Positions 1 through 7,603 of a stretch of 23,577 bases of DNA are shown here, piece by piece. Numbering within the stretch: position 1 is the first letter of the stretch; each line of letters opens with the position of its first letter. The stretch is from Streptosporangiaceae bacterium (GTDB lineage Bacteria; Actinomycetota; Actinomycetes; Streptosporangiales; Streptosporangiaceae). The stretch lies in contig JAICWX010000117.1 in NCBI GenBank assembly GCA_025934635.1, positions 1 to 23,577 on the forward strand, written 5' to 3'. The notes below the pieces were generated by a model, which did not search any database, was not told the DNA's origin, and saw nothing but the letters and a program-made list of their open reading frames with translations. The translations under genes were made by a program, and so were the position numbers.

Positions 1-981
1 CGCGACCTGCGCGCCCGGCCGGGAGAAGTTGAGCGCGAACGTGGGCATCTCGCCGCCCAGGTAGTTGACCCGGAACACGAGGTCGTCGGGCAGCGCGTCC
101 GGGCTCCGCCACAGGATCCAGCCCACCCCCGGGTACACCAGGCCGTACTTGTGGCCGGAGGCGTTGATCGAGGCCACCCGCGGCACCCGGAAGTCCCACT
201 CCAGGCCGGGCTGCAGGAACGGGGCGACGAAGCCGCCGGACGCCCCGTCCACGTGCACCGGGACATCGTGGCCGTGGTCGGCCTGCAGCTGGTCAAGGGC
301 CTGGCTGATCTGCAGCACCGGCTCGTAGCTGCCGTCCATAGTGGAGCCCATGATGGCGACCACGCCGATGGTGTTCTCGTCGCACCGGTCCGCGGCCTCG
401 GCGGCGCCCAGATGCAGCCGGCCCGGCACCATCGGGACGTAGCGCGGCTCGACCTGCCAGTACCGGCAGAACTTCTCCCAGCACACCTGCACGTTCGAGC
501 CCATCACCAGGTTCGGCCGGGCCGCGTCGAGCCCGGCCGCCTTCTGCCGTGCCCGCCAGCGCCACAGCAGCGCCATCCCGCCGAGCATGCAGGCCTCGCT
601 CGAGCCGGTGGTGGAGCAGCCGGTCGCCTGGCTGCCGGCCGGGGCATTCCACAAGCTGCTGAGGATGTTCACGCAGCGCCGCTCGAGCTCGGCGGTCTGC
701 GGGTACTCGTCCTTGTCGATCATGTTCTTGGCGGCGCACTCCGCCATCAGCAGCTCGGCCTCGGGTTCCATCCAGGTGGTGACGAACGTGGCCAGGTTGA
801 GCCGGGCGTTGCCGTCGAGGATGAGCTCGTCCCGGACGACCTGCAGCGCGGTGCGCGGCAGCACGCCGTGCTCGGGCAGCCGGTACCGCGGGATCTCGCG
901 GTTCAGCTCGCCGACGTAGACCGGGTTGACCTCGACTCCGTCATCGCGGATCGACTCGTCCACCTGGGTGTGCAGCGGCAT
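1..981 (-). CDS. gadB: Glutamate decarboxylase, PLP-dependent (C-terminus outside window)
   Basis: Group II PLP decarboxylase converting L-glutamate to GABA and CO2, a cytoplasmic reaction that consumes a proton. The first 327 codons are visible; the family is about 460 residues, so roughly 130 C-terminal residues lie beyond the left edge. Recognisable blocks are [32 protein letters not shown] (residues ~95-110), [19 protein letters not shown], the cofactor-binding HVDGASGGF and the lysine motif [10 protein letters not shown], whose Lys278 would form the Schiff base. The ATG at 981 is preceded by GGGAGAAG at good spacing, but this places the first 41 bases inside the 3' end of the upstream MFS gene. 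No GABA/glutamate antiporter is visible next to it, so a role in acid resistance or GABA metabolism is inferred from family only. Confidence 0.95.
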   Translation of the reverse strand, partial: MPLHTQVDESIRDDGVEVNPVYVGELNREIPRYRLPEHGVLPRTALQVVRDELILDGNARLNLATFVTTWMEPEAELLMAECAAKNMIDKDEYPQTAELERRCVNILSSLWNAPAGSQATGCSTTGSSEACMLGGMALLWRWRARQKAAGLDAARPNLVMGSNVQVCWEKFCRYWQVEPRYVPMVPGRLHLGAAEAADRCDENTIGVVAIMGSTMDGSYEPVLQISQALDQLQADHGHDVPVHVDGASGGFVAPFLQPGLEWDFRVPRVASINASGHKYGLVYPGVGWILWRSPDALPDDLVFRVNYLGGEMPTFALNFSRPGAQVA

Positions 982-2293
982 GGATCTTCTCCCGTCTCCC
1001 TGGAGGTTCTTCGGGCCGTCCCGGGCAGGCCGTGGCGGGTTCTCCAGCGGCCAGGCTAACGCCCTCGCCGTCGTCCTTCAGGCAGCGGAGCATCACCAGG
1101 CCCGCCACGACGTACCCGGCGCCCTGGATAGCCAGGACCGGGACGATGCCCGCGACCCGGCTCAGGTAGCCCGCGCCCAGCGTGCCGGCCAGCACGCTGA
1201 CCCCTTCCAGGGCGTTCAGGGCGCCGAACACCCGGCCCCGGTAGGAGTCTTGGCTGCTGCGCTGGAACAGCGTGATCAGCCCGGCCAGGGTCAGCGCGCC
1301 CGGCAGGCCCGCCAGGACCATCCCCGCGATAGCGGGCCAGACGGCGACGTAGCCGAGGGGGTAGAGAAAGATGGCCAGGTCCACGAGCCCGAAGACGACA
1401 GCCCCGCCGCCCAGCAGGCGGGCCGCCCGGATCCGGTGACCGGACGAGGCGGCGGCCATCCCCCCGGCGATGCCGCCGACCGCCTGGGCGGCCAGGATGA
1501 AGCCGAGATCCTGCGGGCTCCCGTGCAGCACGCGCTCGACGAAGGGGGTGAACAGCGTGCTCATGGTGCCCTCGCCGACGCTGGTGACCAGCGCGAAAAT
1601 CATCAGCAGGCGCAACGTCCGGTGCTGCGTGGCCAGCCGGAGCCCGCCGCGCAGGTCCGCGCCGACCTGCGCCAGCCGGTCCCGGACCAGGCCGTCTTCC
1701 CGCGCCGCGGTGCGCCCGCTCGTCCGGACCAGGGCGAGCAGGGCCGCCGAGGCCAGGAAGCTGGCCGCGTCGGCGGCGGTCACCACGATGATGCCGCCGG
1801 CCGCGGCGAGCACGCCGCCGAGCGCCGAACCCGCCAGCCGGGACACGTTCGCTACCTGGCCGCTCACCGCGTTGGCCGTCAGGAGCTCGCCCTCGGGCAC
1901 CAGCCGGGGCACCATGGCCTGCTCGGCGGGGGAGAAGAACTGCTGGACGCAGCCTTCCCAGAACATCACGGCGAACACGATCCAGACCCGTCCCGCGCCG
2001 GTCACCAGGAGCAGCGGCAGCAGGCCCGCCGCCAGCAGGAAGTTGGCGGTGATCATCGTGCGCCGGCGGTCCCAGCGGTCGGCGAACACCCCGGCTACCG
2101 CGCCCAGCAGGACCTGCGGCGCGAAGGAGGAGGCCATCGTCAGCGCCGACGCCACCGTGGAGCCGGTGACCGCGTAGACCCGGTAGATCAGCCCGATCCT
2201 CAAGATCCAGTCCCCGGTCAGGGAGATGATCCCGGCCGAGAGCACCAGCCGCAGGTCGCGCCGTCCGGCCAGCATCCGCCATGTCGCCCGCAT
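941..2293 (-). CDS. MFS efflux transporter (MFS_3/EntS-like)
   Basis: A 450-residue major facilitator with about 10-12 hydrophobic helices. The N-terminal half contains the loop 2/3 signature [13 protein letters not shown], typical of drug/siderophore exporters of the MFS_3 type; a second hydrophobic half follows the charged central loop ([20 protein letters not shown]). The ATG at 2293 was chosen because it comes one base after the TGA of the upstream ArsR-type gene; the open frame extends 32 codons further upstream, but that part lies inside the regulator and looks like shadow coding. The 3' end overlaps the glutamate decarboxylase start by 41 bases. The pairing with an ArsR-type repressor suggests ligand-induced efflux of a toxic compound. 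The substrate cannot be read from sequence. Confidence 0.9.
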   Translation of the reverse strand: MRATWRMLAGRRDLRLVLSAGIISLTGDWILRIGLIYRVYAVTGSTVASALTMASSFAPQVLLGAVAGVFADRWDRRRTMITANFLLAAGLLPLLLVTGAGRVWIVFAVMFWEGCVQQFFSPAEQAMVPRLVPEGELLTANAVSGQVANVSRLAGSALGGVLAAAGGIIVVTAADAASFLASAALLALVRTSGRTAAREDGLVRDRLAQVGADLRGGLRLATQHRTLRLLMIFALVTSVGEGTMSTLFTPFVERVLHGSPQDLGFILAAQAVGGIAGGMAAASSGHRIRAARLLGGGAVVFGLVDLAIFLYPLGYVAVWPAIAGMVLAGLPGALTLAGLITLFQRSSQDSYRGRVFGALNALEGVSVLAGTLGAGYLSRVAGIVPVLAIQGAGYVVAGLVMLRCLKDDGEGVSLAAGEPATACPGRPEEPPGRREKIHAAAHPGGRVDPR

Positions 2294-2294
2294 G

Positions 2295-2963
2295 TCAGTC
2301 CGTCCCGGGTTTGCCCGGCGGTCCGCCGGGCACCGCGAACAGCGTGAACGTGACCGGCACGGAGTCGGCCGGCCGGGAGGCCACGTCATCGATCGGCCGT
2401 TGGTCGATATACCGCCTCAGGACGGCGTCGATGGCCTCGTCGACCGCGGCCAGCTCGGATTGGGTCAGGTAGACGGTGGACTCCCCGATGCCGGAGTGCT
2501 CCCGCCACGCGGCCGGCCAGTCCTTGCGCCGCTGCTGCCAGTCCAGGAGCGCCTCGACGGCCCGCTCGGCCCTCAGCTGCTCCAGCACGCCGATCGCGAC
2601 CGACCCCTCGGCCGTGTCCCGCGCCTGACCCCAGCTGTAGGAGGTCGCCACCAGCCGCCAGGGGCGTTCGCGGTGGTCCTTGCCCGCCACCTGCTCGACG
2701 AAGCCGTACTTGGCCAGCTGCCGCAGGTGGTGCGAGGCCAGCCCGTGACTGATGCCCAGCTCCCGCGCCGCCTCCGCGGTCGTGGCCCGGCCCAGCCGCC
2801 CGATGATCGACATCAGGTCGTGCCGCAGCGGATGGGCCAGCGCCCGGATCGCCACCGGGTCGTCGAGCAGCCGCCACCGCTGCCCGGACCGGCCGCCGCC
2901 AGCCTGCTCGTCCAGGCCGGGACCGGGCTCCGCAATACGTTCAGGATCAGATTCCAAGGACAT
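2295..2963 (-). CDS. ArsR-type winged-helix transcriptional regulator
   Basis: A 222-residue DNA-binding protein. After a disordered N-terminus comes the winged helix: DPVAIRALAHPLRHDLMSIIG, then TAEAARELGISHGLASHHLRQLAKYGFVEQ as helix-turn-helix and YxWG-type wing region, then a long C-terminal helical part that may bind a ligand or dimerise. It has no obvious metal-site cysteines, so it is of the HTH_20 type rather than a metal sensor. ATGs exist at 2990, 2975 and 2963. I chose 2963 because a TTGACA/CATGAT promoter would start the transcript at that ATG (leaderless). Its stop is one base before the MFS start, so the two are probably one operon. Two operator-like palindromes over the promoter suggest autorepression. 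Confidence 0.85.
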   Translation of the reverse strand: MSLESDPERIAEPGPGLDEQAGGGRSGQRWRLLDDPVAIRALAHPLRHDLMSIIGRLGRATTAEAARELGISHGLASHHLRQLAKYGFVEQVAGKDHRERPWRLVATSYSWGQARDTAEGSVAIGVLEQLRAERAVEALLDWQQRRKDWPAAWREHSGIGESTVYLTQSELAAVDEAIDAVLRRYIDQRPIDDVASRPADSVPVTFTLFAVPGGPPGKPGTD

Positions 2964-2972
2964 GCTTGGAAT
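2951..2972. promoter_or_regulatory. Operator palindrome O1 (ATTCCAAG-N6-CTTGGAAT)
   Basis: A perfect 8-bp inverted repeat, ATTCCAAG and CTTGGAAT, with a 6-base spacer, overlapping the -10 element and predicted start site of the ArsR-type gene. A second copy (O2) matches 19 of 22 bases. This is the size and position expected of a winged-helix repressor operator. Confidence 0.7.
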
Positions 2973-3000
2973 CATGCGCCGATGTGGCACTAGATGTCAA
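2963..3000 (-). promoter_or_regulatory. Predicted leaderless promoter of the arsR-MFS operon
   Basis: On the minus strand TTGACA (2995-3000) is separated by 18 bases from CATGAT (2971-2976), and 7 bases later the ATG at 2963 begins, which places transcription start at or one base before the A of the start codon. No Shine-Dalgarno precedes that ATG. A perfect -35 hexamer is uncommon in such GC-rich DNA. The start site is inferred, not measured. Confidence 0.55.
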
Positions 3001-3015
3001 GCACATGCTTGGAAT
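2994..3015. promoter_or_regulatory. Operator palindrome O2, near-copy of O1
   Basis: Same orientation as O1 and identical to it at 19 of 22 positions. Its right half CTTGGAAT is exact; the left half reads ATGTCAAG. It is displaced 43 bp from O1 (about four helical turns) and covers the -35 hexamer. CAAGC and GCTTG form a tighter inner palindrome. Two-site binding on one DNA face by a dimeric repressor is inferred. Confidence 0.65.
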
Positions 3016-3146
3016 GGCAGCCAACGCGATCGTGATGGGCGTTACCGGCCGGGCGTTCAAGCTGAACCGGGTGGCCGGGGCGCTCGAGTACGCATCGCAC
3101 GAGCAGGCCGCGGGGCATCAGCCGAACGGTTGATGCCCGGCGGCCA

Positions 3147-3170
3147 GCCGGCCGGCCGGCCGGCCGGCCG
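3147..3170. repeat. Tetranucleotide GCCG/CCGG tract
   Basis: Six uninterrupted GCCG units lie between the arsR promoter region and the ABC ATPase gene. It is non-coding in my annotation, strongly self-complementary, and prone to length change or sequencing error. The rest of the 3016-3272 interval shows no other clear feature apart from presumably the ABC operon promoter. Confidence 0.8.
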
Positions 3171-3272
3171 CCGGGCGGGCCAGAGATGACCGCGCAGGCG
3201 ATCCGCCGCCGGGGGGCGCCGGGCGAAGCTGGCTATGGCGCCACGGGGCGGCCAGACGAAAGCGAGGCACGG

Positions 3273-4184
3273 ATGACAGCGGTCATCGAGGTGACGGGGC
3301 TCACCAAGCGTTACGGCGGCGTGGCCGTCGTGGACGGCATCTCATTCCACGTGGACCAGCGCGAGATCTTCGGCATCCTGGGGCCGAACGGCGCGGGCAA
3401 GACCACCGCGGTCGAGTGCCTGGAAGGGCTGCGGCGGCGGGACGGCGGCGAGGTCCGGATCCTGGGCCTCGACCCGCGGGCCGACGGCCGCCGGCTGCAC
3501 CAGCGCATCGGCGTGCAGCTGCAGGAAACCCAATTGCAGGAGAAGCTGAAGGTGCGGGAGGCGCTCGAGCTGTACGCCTCGTTCTACCGGGACCCGGCCG
3601 ACTGGCGCGAGCTGCTCGAACGGTGGGGGCTGGCCGGCAAGGCGGACACCACCTTCGCCAAGCTTTCCGGCGGCCAGAAGCAGCGCCTGTTCATCGCGCT
3701 GGCGCTGGTCGGGAACCCGGAGGTGGTGTTCCTCGACGAGCTGACCGCGGGCCTGGACCCGGGGGCCAGGCGGGCCACCTGGGACCTGATCAGGGCGGTC
3801 CGGGCGCAGGGTGTCACCGTCGTGCTGGTCAGCCACTTCATGGACGAGGTGGAGGAACTGTGCGACCGGGTCGCGATCCTCGAACGGGGGCGGATCGCGG
3901 CCCTGGACACCCCGTCCGGCCTGGTGGACCGGGCCGGCGGCGAGTACCGGGTCCGGTTCCGGCCGATGGCCGCGCTGGAGGAGCAGTCACTGGCCGCGCT
4001 GCCCGGCGTCGTCTCGGTCGCCCGCCGCGGTGACCAGGTCGACGTCACCGGTACCGGCGACTTCGCCAGCGCCGTCACCGCCGAACTGGCGCGCAGGCAG
4101 GTCCTGGTGGCCGACCTGCGGATCTCCGGACGCAGCCTGGACAGCGCCTACGTGACGCTGACCGGCCGGAGCATGGAAAGCTGA
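3273..4184 (+). CDS. ABC transporter ATP-binding protein (DrrA-like)
   Basis: A 303-residue ATPase that would power the permease encoded next. Walker A is GPNGAGKTT (residues 37-45), the Q-loop region is QLQETQLQEKLKVRE, the signature is LSGGQKQR, Walker B is VVFLDELTAGLDP and the H-loop is VLVSHFMDE. Walker B is followed by EL rather than the usual EP, a mild variant. A ~75-residue C-terminal extension (YRVRFRP onward) matches the DrrA/CcmA-type drug-export ATPases. The start at 3273 has GAGG seven bases upstream and directly precedes the conserved N-terminus; the frame stays open to 3186, but those 29 codons look non-homologous. The permease starts 9 bases after the stop. Confidence 0.93.
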   Translation: MTAVIEVTGLTKRYGGVAVVDGISFHVDQREIFGILGPNGAGKTTAVECLEGLRRRDGGEVRILGLDPRADGRRLHQRIGVQLQETQLQEKLKVREALELYASFYRDPADWRELLERWGLAGKADTTFAKLSGGQKQRLFIALALVGNPEVVFLDELTAGLDPGARRATWDLIRAVRAQGVTVVLVSHFMDEVEELCDRVAILERGRIAALDTPSGLVDRAGGEYRVRFRPMAALEEQSLAALPGVVSVARRGDQVDVTGTGDFASAVTAELARRQVLVADLRISGRSLDSAYVTLTGRSMES

Positions 4185-4193
4185 GGAAGGAAA

Positions 4194-4940
4194 ATGAACG
4201 GATTCGGCAGGCTCACCCTCACCGAGACCAGGCTGTTCCTGCGCGAGCAGGCCGCGGCCATCGGCGTGTTCGGCCTCCCGGTGGCCTTGGTGATCGGGTT
4301 CGGGCTGATCCCGGGGTTCGGCGATCCGCAGAAGGGATTGTCGGGCCAGATCGGCACCGAGTACATCGCGTCCGTCAGCGTCGCCATCGTGCTGGCCATC
4401 CTCGGCCTGACCGGGGTGCCGATGGTCATCGGGCAGTACCGGGAGCGGGGCATCCTGCGCCGCCTGGGCGTTACCCCGGTGCGGCCGCTGAACCTGCTGC
4501 TGGCCGACCTGACCGTGTGGGCGGCCGCGGCGATCCTGTCGGTGGCGCTGGTCATCGGGGTGTCCCGGCTGGCCTACCACGTGCCCGCGCCGGGGGAGGC
4601 GGGCTGGTTCGTCCTGTCGCTCCTGCTCGGCATCGCCGCGCTGTTCTCGCTGGGCATGCTGGTGTCCGCGGTGGCGCCGTCGGCCCGCGCCTCGGCCGGC
4701 CTGGGCTGGCTGCTGTTCTTCCCGAACATGTTCTTCGCCGGGGTCTACTTTCCGACCGAGGAGATGTCGTCGGTGATGCGCCAGATCGGGAACTTCACCC
4801 CGCTCGGCGCGGCCCTGCACGCGGTGCGGGACAGCTGGATGGGGCTCACGCCCCGGCCCGAGTACCTGGGCATAATGGCGGTGTACGCGGTGATCTCGGC
4901 GGTACTGGCGGCGCGGTTCTTCCGCTGGGACCGGGCGTAG
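4194..4940 (+). CDS. ABC-2 type permease (DrrB-like)
   Basis: A 248-residue integral membrane protein with six predicted helices: residues ~20-42, 58-82, a pair around 105-150, 165-190 and the last near 225-245. The cytoplasmic element YRERGILRRLGVTPVRP is the conserved ABC-2 coupling region, and the PNMFFAGVYFPTEEMS segment is the usual re-entrant stretch before the last helices. AGGAAGG precedes the ATG. It follows the ATPase gene by 9 bases and precedes the sensor kinase by 7, so all four plus-strand genes are probably co-transcribed. Export of a drug-like or lipid compound is inferred from family; the substrate is unknown. Confidence 0.92.
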   Translation: MNGFGRLTLTETRLFLREQAAAIGVFGLPVALVIGFGLIPGFGDPQKGLSGQIGTEYIASVSVAIVLAILGLTGVPMVIGQYRERGILRRLGVTPVRPLNLLLADLTVWAAAAILSVALVIGVSRLAYHVPAPGEAGWFVLSLLLGIAALFSLGMLVSAVAPSARASAGLGWLLFFPNMFFAGVYFPTEEMSSVMRQIGNFTPLGAALHAVRDSWMGLTPRPEYLGIMAVYAVISAVLAARFFRWDRA

Positions 4941-4947
4941 GAAGGGG

Positions 4948-6237
4948 ATGGCGGTGACGGTGCGCACGCCGGACAGCGGCTTCGAGTCGCTGGAGAAGCG
5001 GTCCGAGTCCTTGTCGCGGATCATTCCGTACCTGCTGCTCACTATCCCGATGATCCCGTACGTGCTCTCGCAGCGCCCGACCCCGGGGGCCTTCGGCATC
5101 ACGGCCGGCATCGCGGTCGCCGCCGGCGCCTGGGTCACGTGGCTGGTCGTCCTGCGGCCGGACTGCACGCAGCGGCCATGGCAGAAGCGGGTCTACTTCG
5201 TCGGACTGCTGGCGTTCATCACCGCGCTCACCTTCCGCAGCGGGTGGTTCGCGTTCTTCACCTGGATCGGCTTCCTGCATGCCTGGACATACCTGACCGG
5301 TGTGTGGCGGTGGATCGGCTGCGCGCCCGTGGCCCTGCTCATCGGCATGGCCCAGTCGGGGGGATTTCACCGGCCGACCACCTCCCTCGTGGTCATCTGG
5401 GTGCTGCTGGCCAGCGTCGACATGGTTCTCATCGGCGTCTTCACGTTGCTTGGCATGAAGACCGAGGAGCAGAACAAGGCGCGCAAGGGCATGATCGCCG
5501 AGCTCGCCGAGGCGAACCACCGGCTGGAGGAGATGATCGCCGAGAACACCGGCCTCCAGGCGCAGCTGCTCACCCAGGCCAGGGAGGCGGGCGCGGGGGA
5601 CGAGCGGCAGCGGATGGCCCGGGAGATCCACGACACCCTGGCCCAGGGCCTGACCGGGATCGTCACCCAGCTCGAGGCGGCCCAGCAGACCAGCCGCGAG
5701 GACGAGCGCGAGCGGCGGATCGACAACGCCAAGCGGCTCGCCCGCGACAGCCTGGCCGAGGCCCGCCGTTCGGTCCAGGCGCTGCGGCCGCAGGTGCTCG
5801 AGGACAGCAGGCTCCCCGAGGCGCTGGCCGAGGAGGTGGCCCGTTGGTCGGCGACCAGCGGGGTGGCCGGCGAGGTGGAGATCACCGGGCAGGCGCGGCT
5901 GCTGCATCCGGAGGTCGAGGTGACGCTGCTGCGCGTCGCGCAGGAGGCGCTGGCCAACGTGGCCAAGCACGCCGGCGCCGCCCGGGCCGGGGTCACCCTG
6001 TCCTACATGGAGGACGTGGTGAGCCTGGACGTACGCGACGACGGCACCGGATTCGCGGTGACCGGGGGCAACAGCCACCTGAACGGGGACAGCCCGGCCT
6101 CGGGCGGCTTCGGCCTGATCGCGATGCGACAGCGGATGACCCGGCTGGCCGGGCAGCTGGAGATCGAATCGGAACCGGGGGCGGGCACGGCCGTGTCGGC
6201 CAGCCTGCCCGCCATCCCCATGGGAGAAGGCAAGTGA
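4948..6237 (+). CDS. Sensor histidine kinase, NarL/LiaS class (HisKA_3)
   Basis: A 429-residue membrane kinase. Residues ~25-175 hold about six hydrophobic segments with short loops and no extracellular domain, so it likely senses within the membrane. A coiled-coil stretch (ELAEANHRLEEMIAENTGLQ) leads to the dimerisation box ERQRMAREIHDTLAQGLTG, in which His228 is the phosphoacceptor. The ATPase domain shows the N box EALANVAKHAGA, the G1 box DVRDDGTGF and G2 GFGLIAMRQRM. The ATG at 4948 lies immediately after GGAAGGGG; a GTG at 4954 would have better spacing, so the exact start is uncertain by two codons. The 3' end overlaps the response regulator start in GTGA. Placement behind an ABC exporter suggests the pair controls or is controlled by that exporter's substrate. 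Confidence 0.93.
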   Translation: MAVTVRTPDSGFESLEKRSESLSRIIPYLLLTIPMIPYVLSQRPTPGAFGITAGIAVAAGAWVTWLVVLRPDCTQRPWQKRVYFVGLLAFITALTFRSGWFAFFTWIGFLHAWTYLTGVWRWIGCAPVALLIGMAQSGGFHRPTTSLVVIWVLLASVDMVLIGVFTLLGMKTEEQNKARKGMIAELAEANHRLEEMIAENTGLQAQLLTQAREAGAGDERQRMAREIHDTLAQGLTGIVTQLEAAQQTSREDERERRIDNAKRLARDSLAEARRSVQALRPQVLEDSRLPEALAEEVARWSATSGVAGEVEITGQARLLHPEVEVTLLRVAQEALANVAKHAGAARAGVTLSYMEDVVSLDVRDDGTGFAVTGGNSHLNGDSPASGGFGLIAMRQRMTRLAGQLEIESEPGAGTAVSASLPAIPMGEGK

Positions 6238-6869
6238 GCCAGATCATCCGGCTGCTGATCGCGGACGATCATCCGGTGGTGCGCGACGGGCTGCGCGGCA
6301 TCTTCGAGGCCAGCGGCGAGTTCGAGGTCGCGGGGGAGGCGGCCAACGGCCGCGAGGCCGTCGACCGGGCCGCCGCGCTCCGTCCCGACGTCGTGCTGAT
6401 GGACCTGCGGATGCCGGTGCTGGACGGGGTCTCCGCGATCAAGCTGCTCGCGGAGAAGGGCGTCGGGGCGCGGGTGCTGGTGCTCACCACCTTCGACACC
6501 GACACCGACGTGGTGCCCGCGATCGAGGCAGGTGCCACCGGCTACCTGCTGAAGGACTCCCCGCCCGACGAGCTGCTGCGCGGCGTCCGCGCCGCCGCCC
6601 GGGGCGAGGCCGTGCTCTCGCCCTCGGTCGCCACCCGGCTGCTGGGCCAGGTCAGGCAGCCTGCCAGGGAGCCGCTCAGCCAGCGTGAGCTGGACATCCT
6701 CGGGCTGATCGCGCAGGGCTGCTCCAACCGCGAGGCGGCGGCCCGCCTGTTCATCAGCGAGGCCACGGTCAAGACCCACGTCCTGCACGTCTACGCCAAG
6801 CTGGGCGTCAACGACCGGGCCGCCGCGGTGGCGGTCGGCTTCGAGCGGGGCCTGCTGCCGCGTCCCTAG
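6234..6869 (+). CDS. NarL/LuxR-family response regulator
   Basis: A 211-residue two-domain regulator, partner of the preceding kinase. The receiver domain (residues ~5-120) has the acidic pair Asp11-Asp12, the phosphorylation site Asp57 in LMDLRMP, the TT switch in LVLTTFD and the lysine in GYLLKDSPP. The C-terminal LuxR-type helix-turn-helix is PLSQRELDILGLIAQGCSNREAAARLFISEATVKTHVLHVYAKLGV. The GTG start overlaps the kinase TGA by 4 bases (GTGA) and has GGGAGAAGG upstream. The stop TAG shares a CTAG palindrome with the stop of the convergent reductase gene. Confidence 0.95.
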   Translation: MSQIIRLLIADDHPVVRDGLRGIFEASGEFEVAGEAANGREAVDRAAALRPDVVLMDLRMPVLDGVSAIKLLAEKGVGARVLVLTTFDTDTDVVPAIEAGATGYLLKDSPPDELLRGVRAAARGEAVLSPSVATRLLGQVRQPAREPLSQRELDILGLIAQGCSNREAAARLFISEATVKTHVLHVYAKLGVNDRAAAVAVGFERGLLPRP

Positions 6870-7603
6870 TGATCTTTCCTGGTGTAGCGGCAGAACAGGA
6901 ACCCGTCCTCGGCTAGCACGTGGACCAGGTCCAGCGGCAGGGGCCCGGCGGCGGGATCACCGCCGGCCACGATCCGGCCCGGCCCCGGGCCCGCCAGCAG
7001 CGGGCCGGTGGTCAGGCACAGCTCGTCGAGCAGGCCGGCCGCGAGCAGCTCGCCGAGCAGGTGCGGGCCGCCCTCGGCGAGCAGGCGGCGGTGGCCCCGC
7101 TCGGCCAGCGCGGCCACGGCGGCCTTGAAATCCACGCTCTCCTCGCCGGCGACGATCACATCGGCCCGCGGCTCGATGACGGCCCGGATGTCCTGCGGGG
7201 CACGTGCCGTGGTGATCACGATGGTGCGGGCGTCCGGCGGGGCCGCGGTGATCAGCGGGCTGTCCGGGTCGAGGTTGAGCCGCCGGGTGACCACCGCGAT
7301 CGGCGGGGTCGGCGTGCGGCCCGATCGCAGGTCACGCCGGGCCTCGTTGAGCCTGGCCGGCTTGTAGCGCTCGGTCCGCACCGTCGCGGCGCCGACCACG
7401 ATGACGTCGGACAGCGTGCGCAGCAGCGCGAACAGCCGCCGGTCGGTGTCCGACGACAGGCCGGCCGAGGCACCCTCGAGGCTGGCGGCGCCGTCGACGC
7501 TGGACACCATGTTGGCGCGCAGCCACGACCCGTCCGGATAGGCGTACAGGGCGGCCAGGTCGGGGTCGTCCTGGGGGGAGGGGAACAGCTGTCGCAGGGT
7601 CAC
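6866..7603 (-). CDS. RibD C-terminal-like pyrimidine/dihydrofolate reductase family protein
   Basis: A 245-residue stand-alone reductase domain of the RibD-C/DHFR fold, using NADPH in homologous enzymes. Seen motifs are WLRANMVSSVDGAA (substrate side), VIVVGAATVRTERYKP, and the C-terminal EGGPHLLGELLAAGLLDELCLTTGPLLAG typical of RibD C-domains. No deaminase domain is present, so it is not a complete RibD; mycobacteria carry a similar single-domain protein next to unrelated genes. Its real substrate (5-amino-6-ribosylamino-uracil phosphate, dihydrofolate or another) is not decidable here. The GTG start overlaps the glgX TGA by 4 bases, implying coupled translation, and its stop overlaps that of the convergent response regulator. 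Confidence 0.88.
   Translation of the reverse strand: MTLRQLFPSPQDDPDLAALYAYPDGSWLRANMVSSVDGAASLEGASAGLSSDTDRRLFALLRTLSDVIVVGAATVRTERYKPARLNEARRDLRSGRTPTPPIAVVTRRLNLDPDSPLITAAPPDARTIVITTARAPQDIRAVIEPRADVIVAGEESVDFKAAVAALAERGHRRLLAEGGPHLLGELLAAGLLDELCLTTGPLLAGPGPGRIVAGGDPAAGPLPLDLVHVLAEDGFLFCRYTRKDH

Noticed and set aside
3005..3133. 42-codon open frame starting MLGMAANAIVMGVTGRAF in the gap before the ABC operon
   Set aside because: Its ATG lies inside operator O2, it has no ribosome-binding site and no recognised motif; most likely chance, though a small protein or gene remnant cannot be excluded.
3147..3170. GCCG tract as a CRISPR, attachment site or terminator
   Set aside because: It is a simple tetranucleotide repeat with no spacers and no flanking integrase or T-tract.
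3186..3272. 29-codon extension of the ABC ATPase
   Set aside because: The conserved domain begins right after the ATG at 3273, which has its own SD; the extension resembles non-coding GC-rich sequence.
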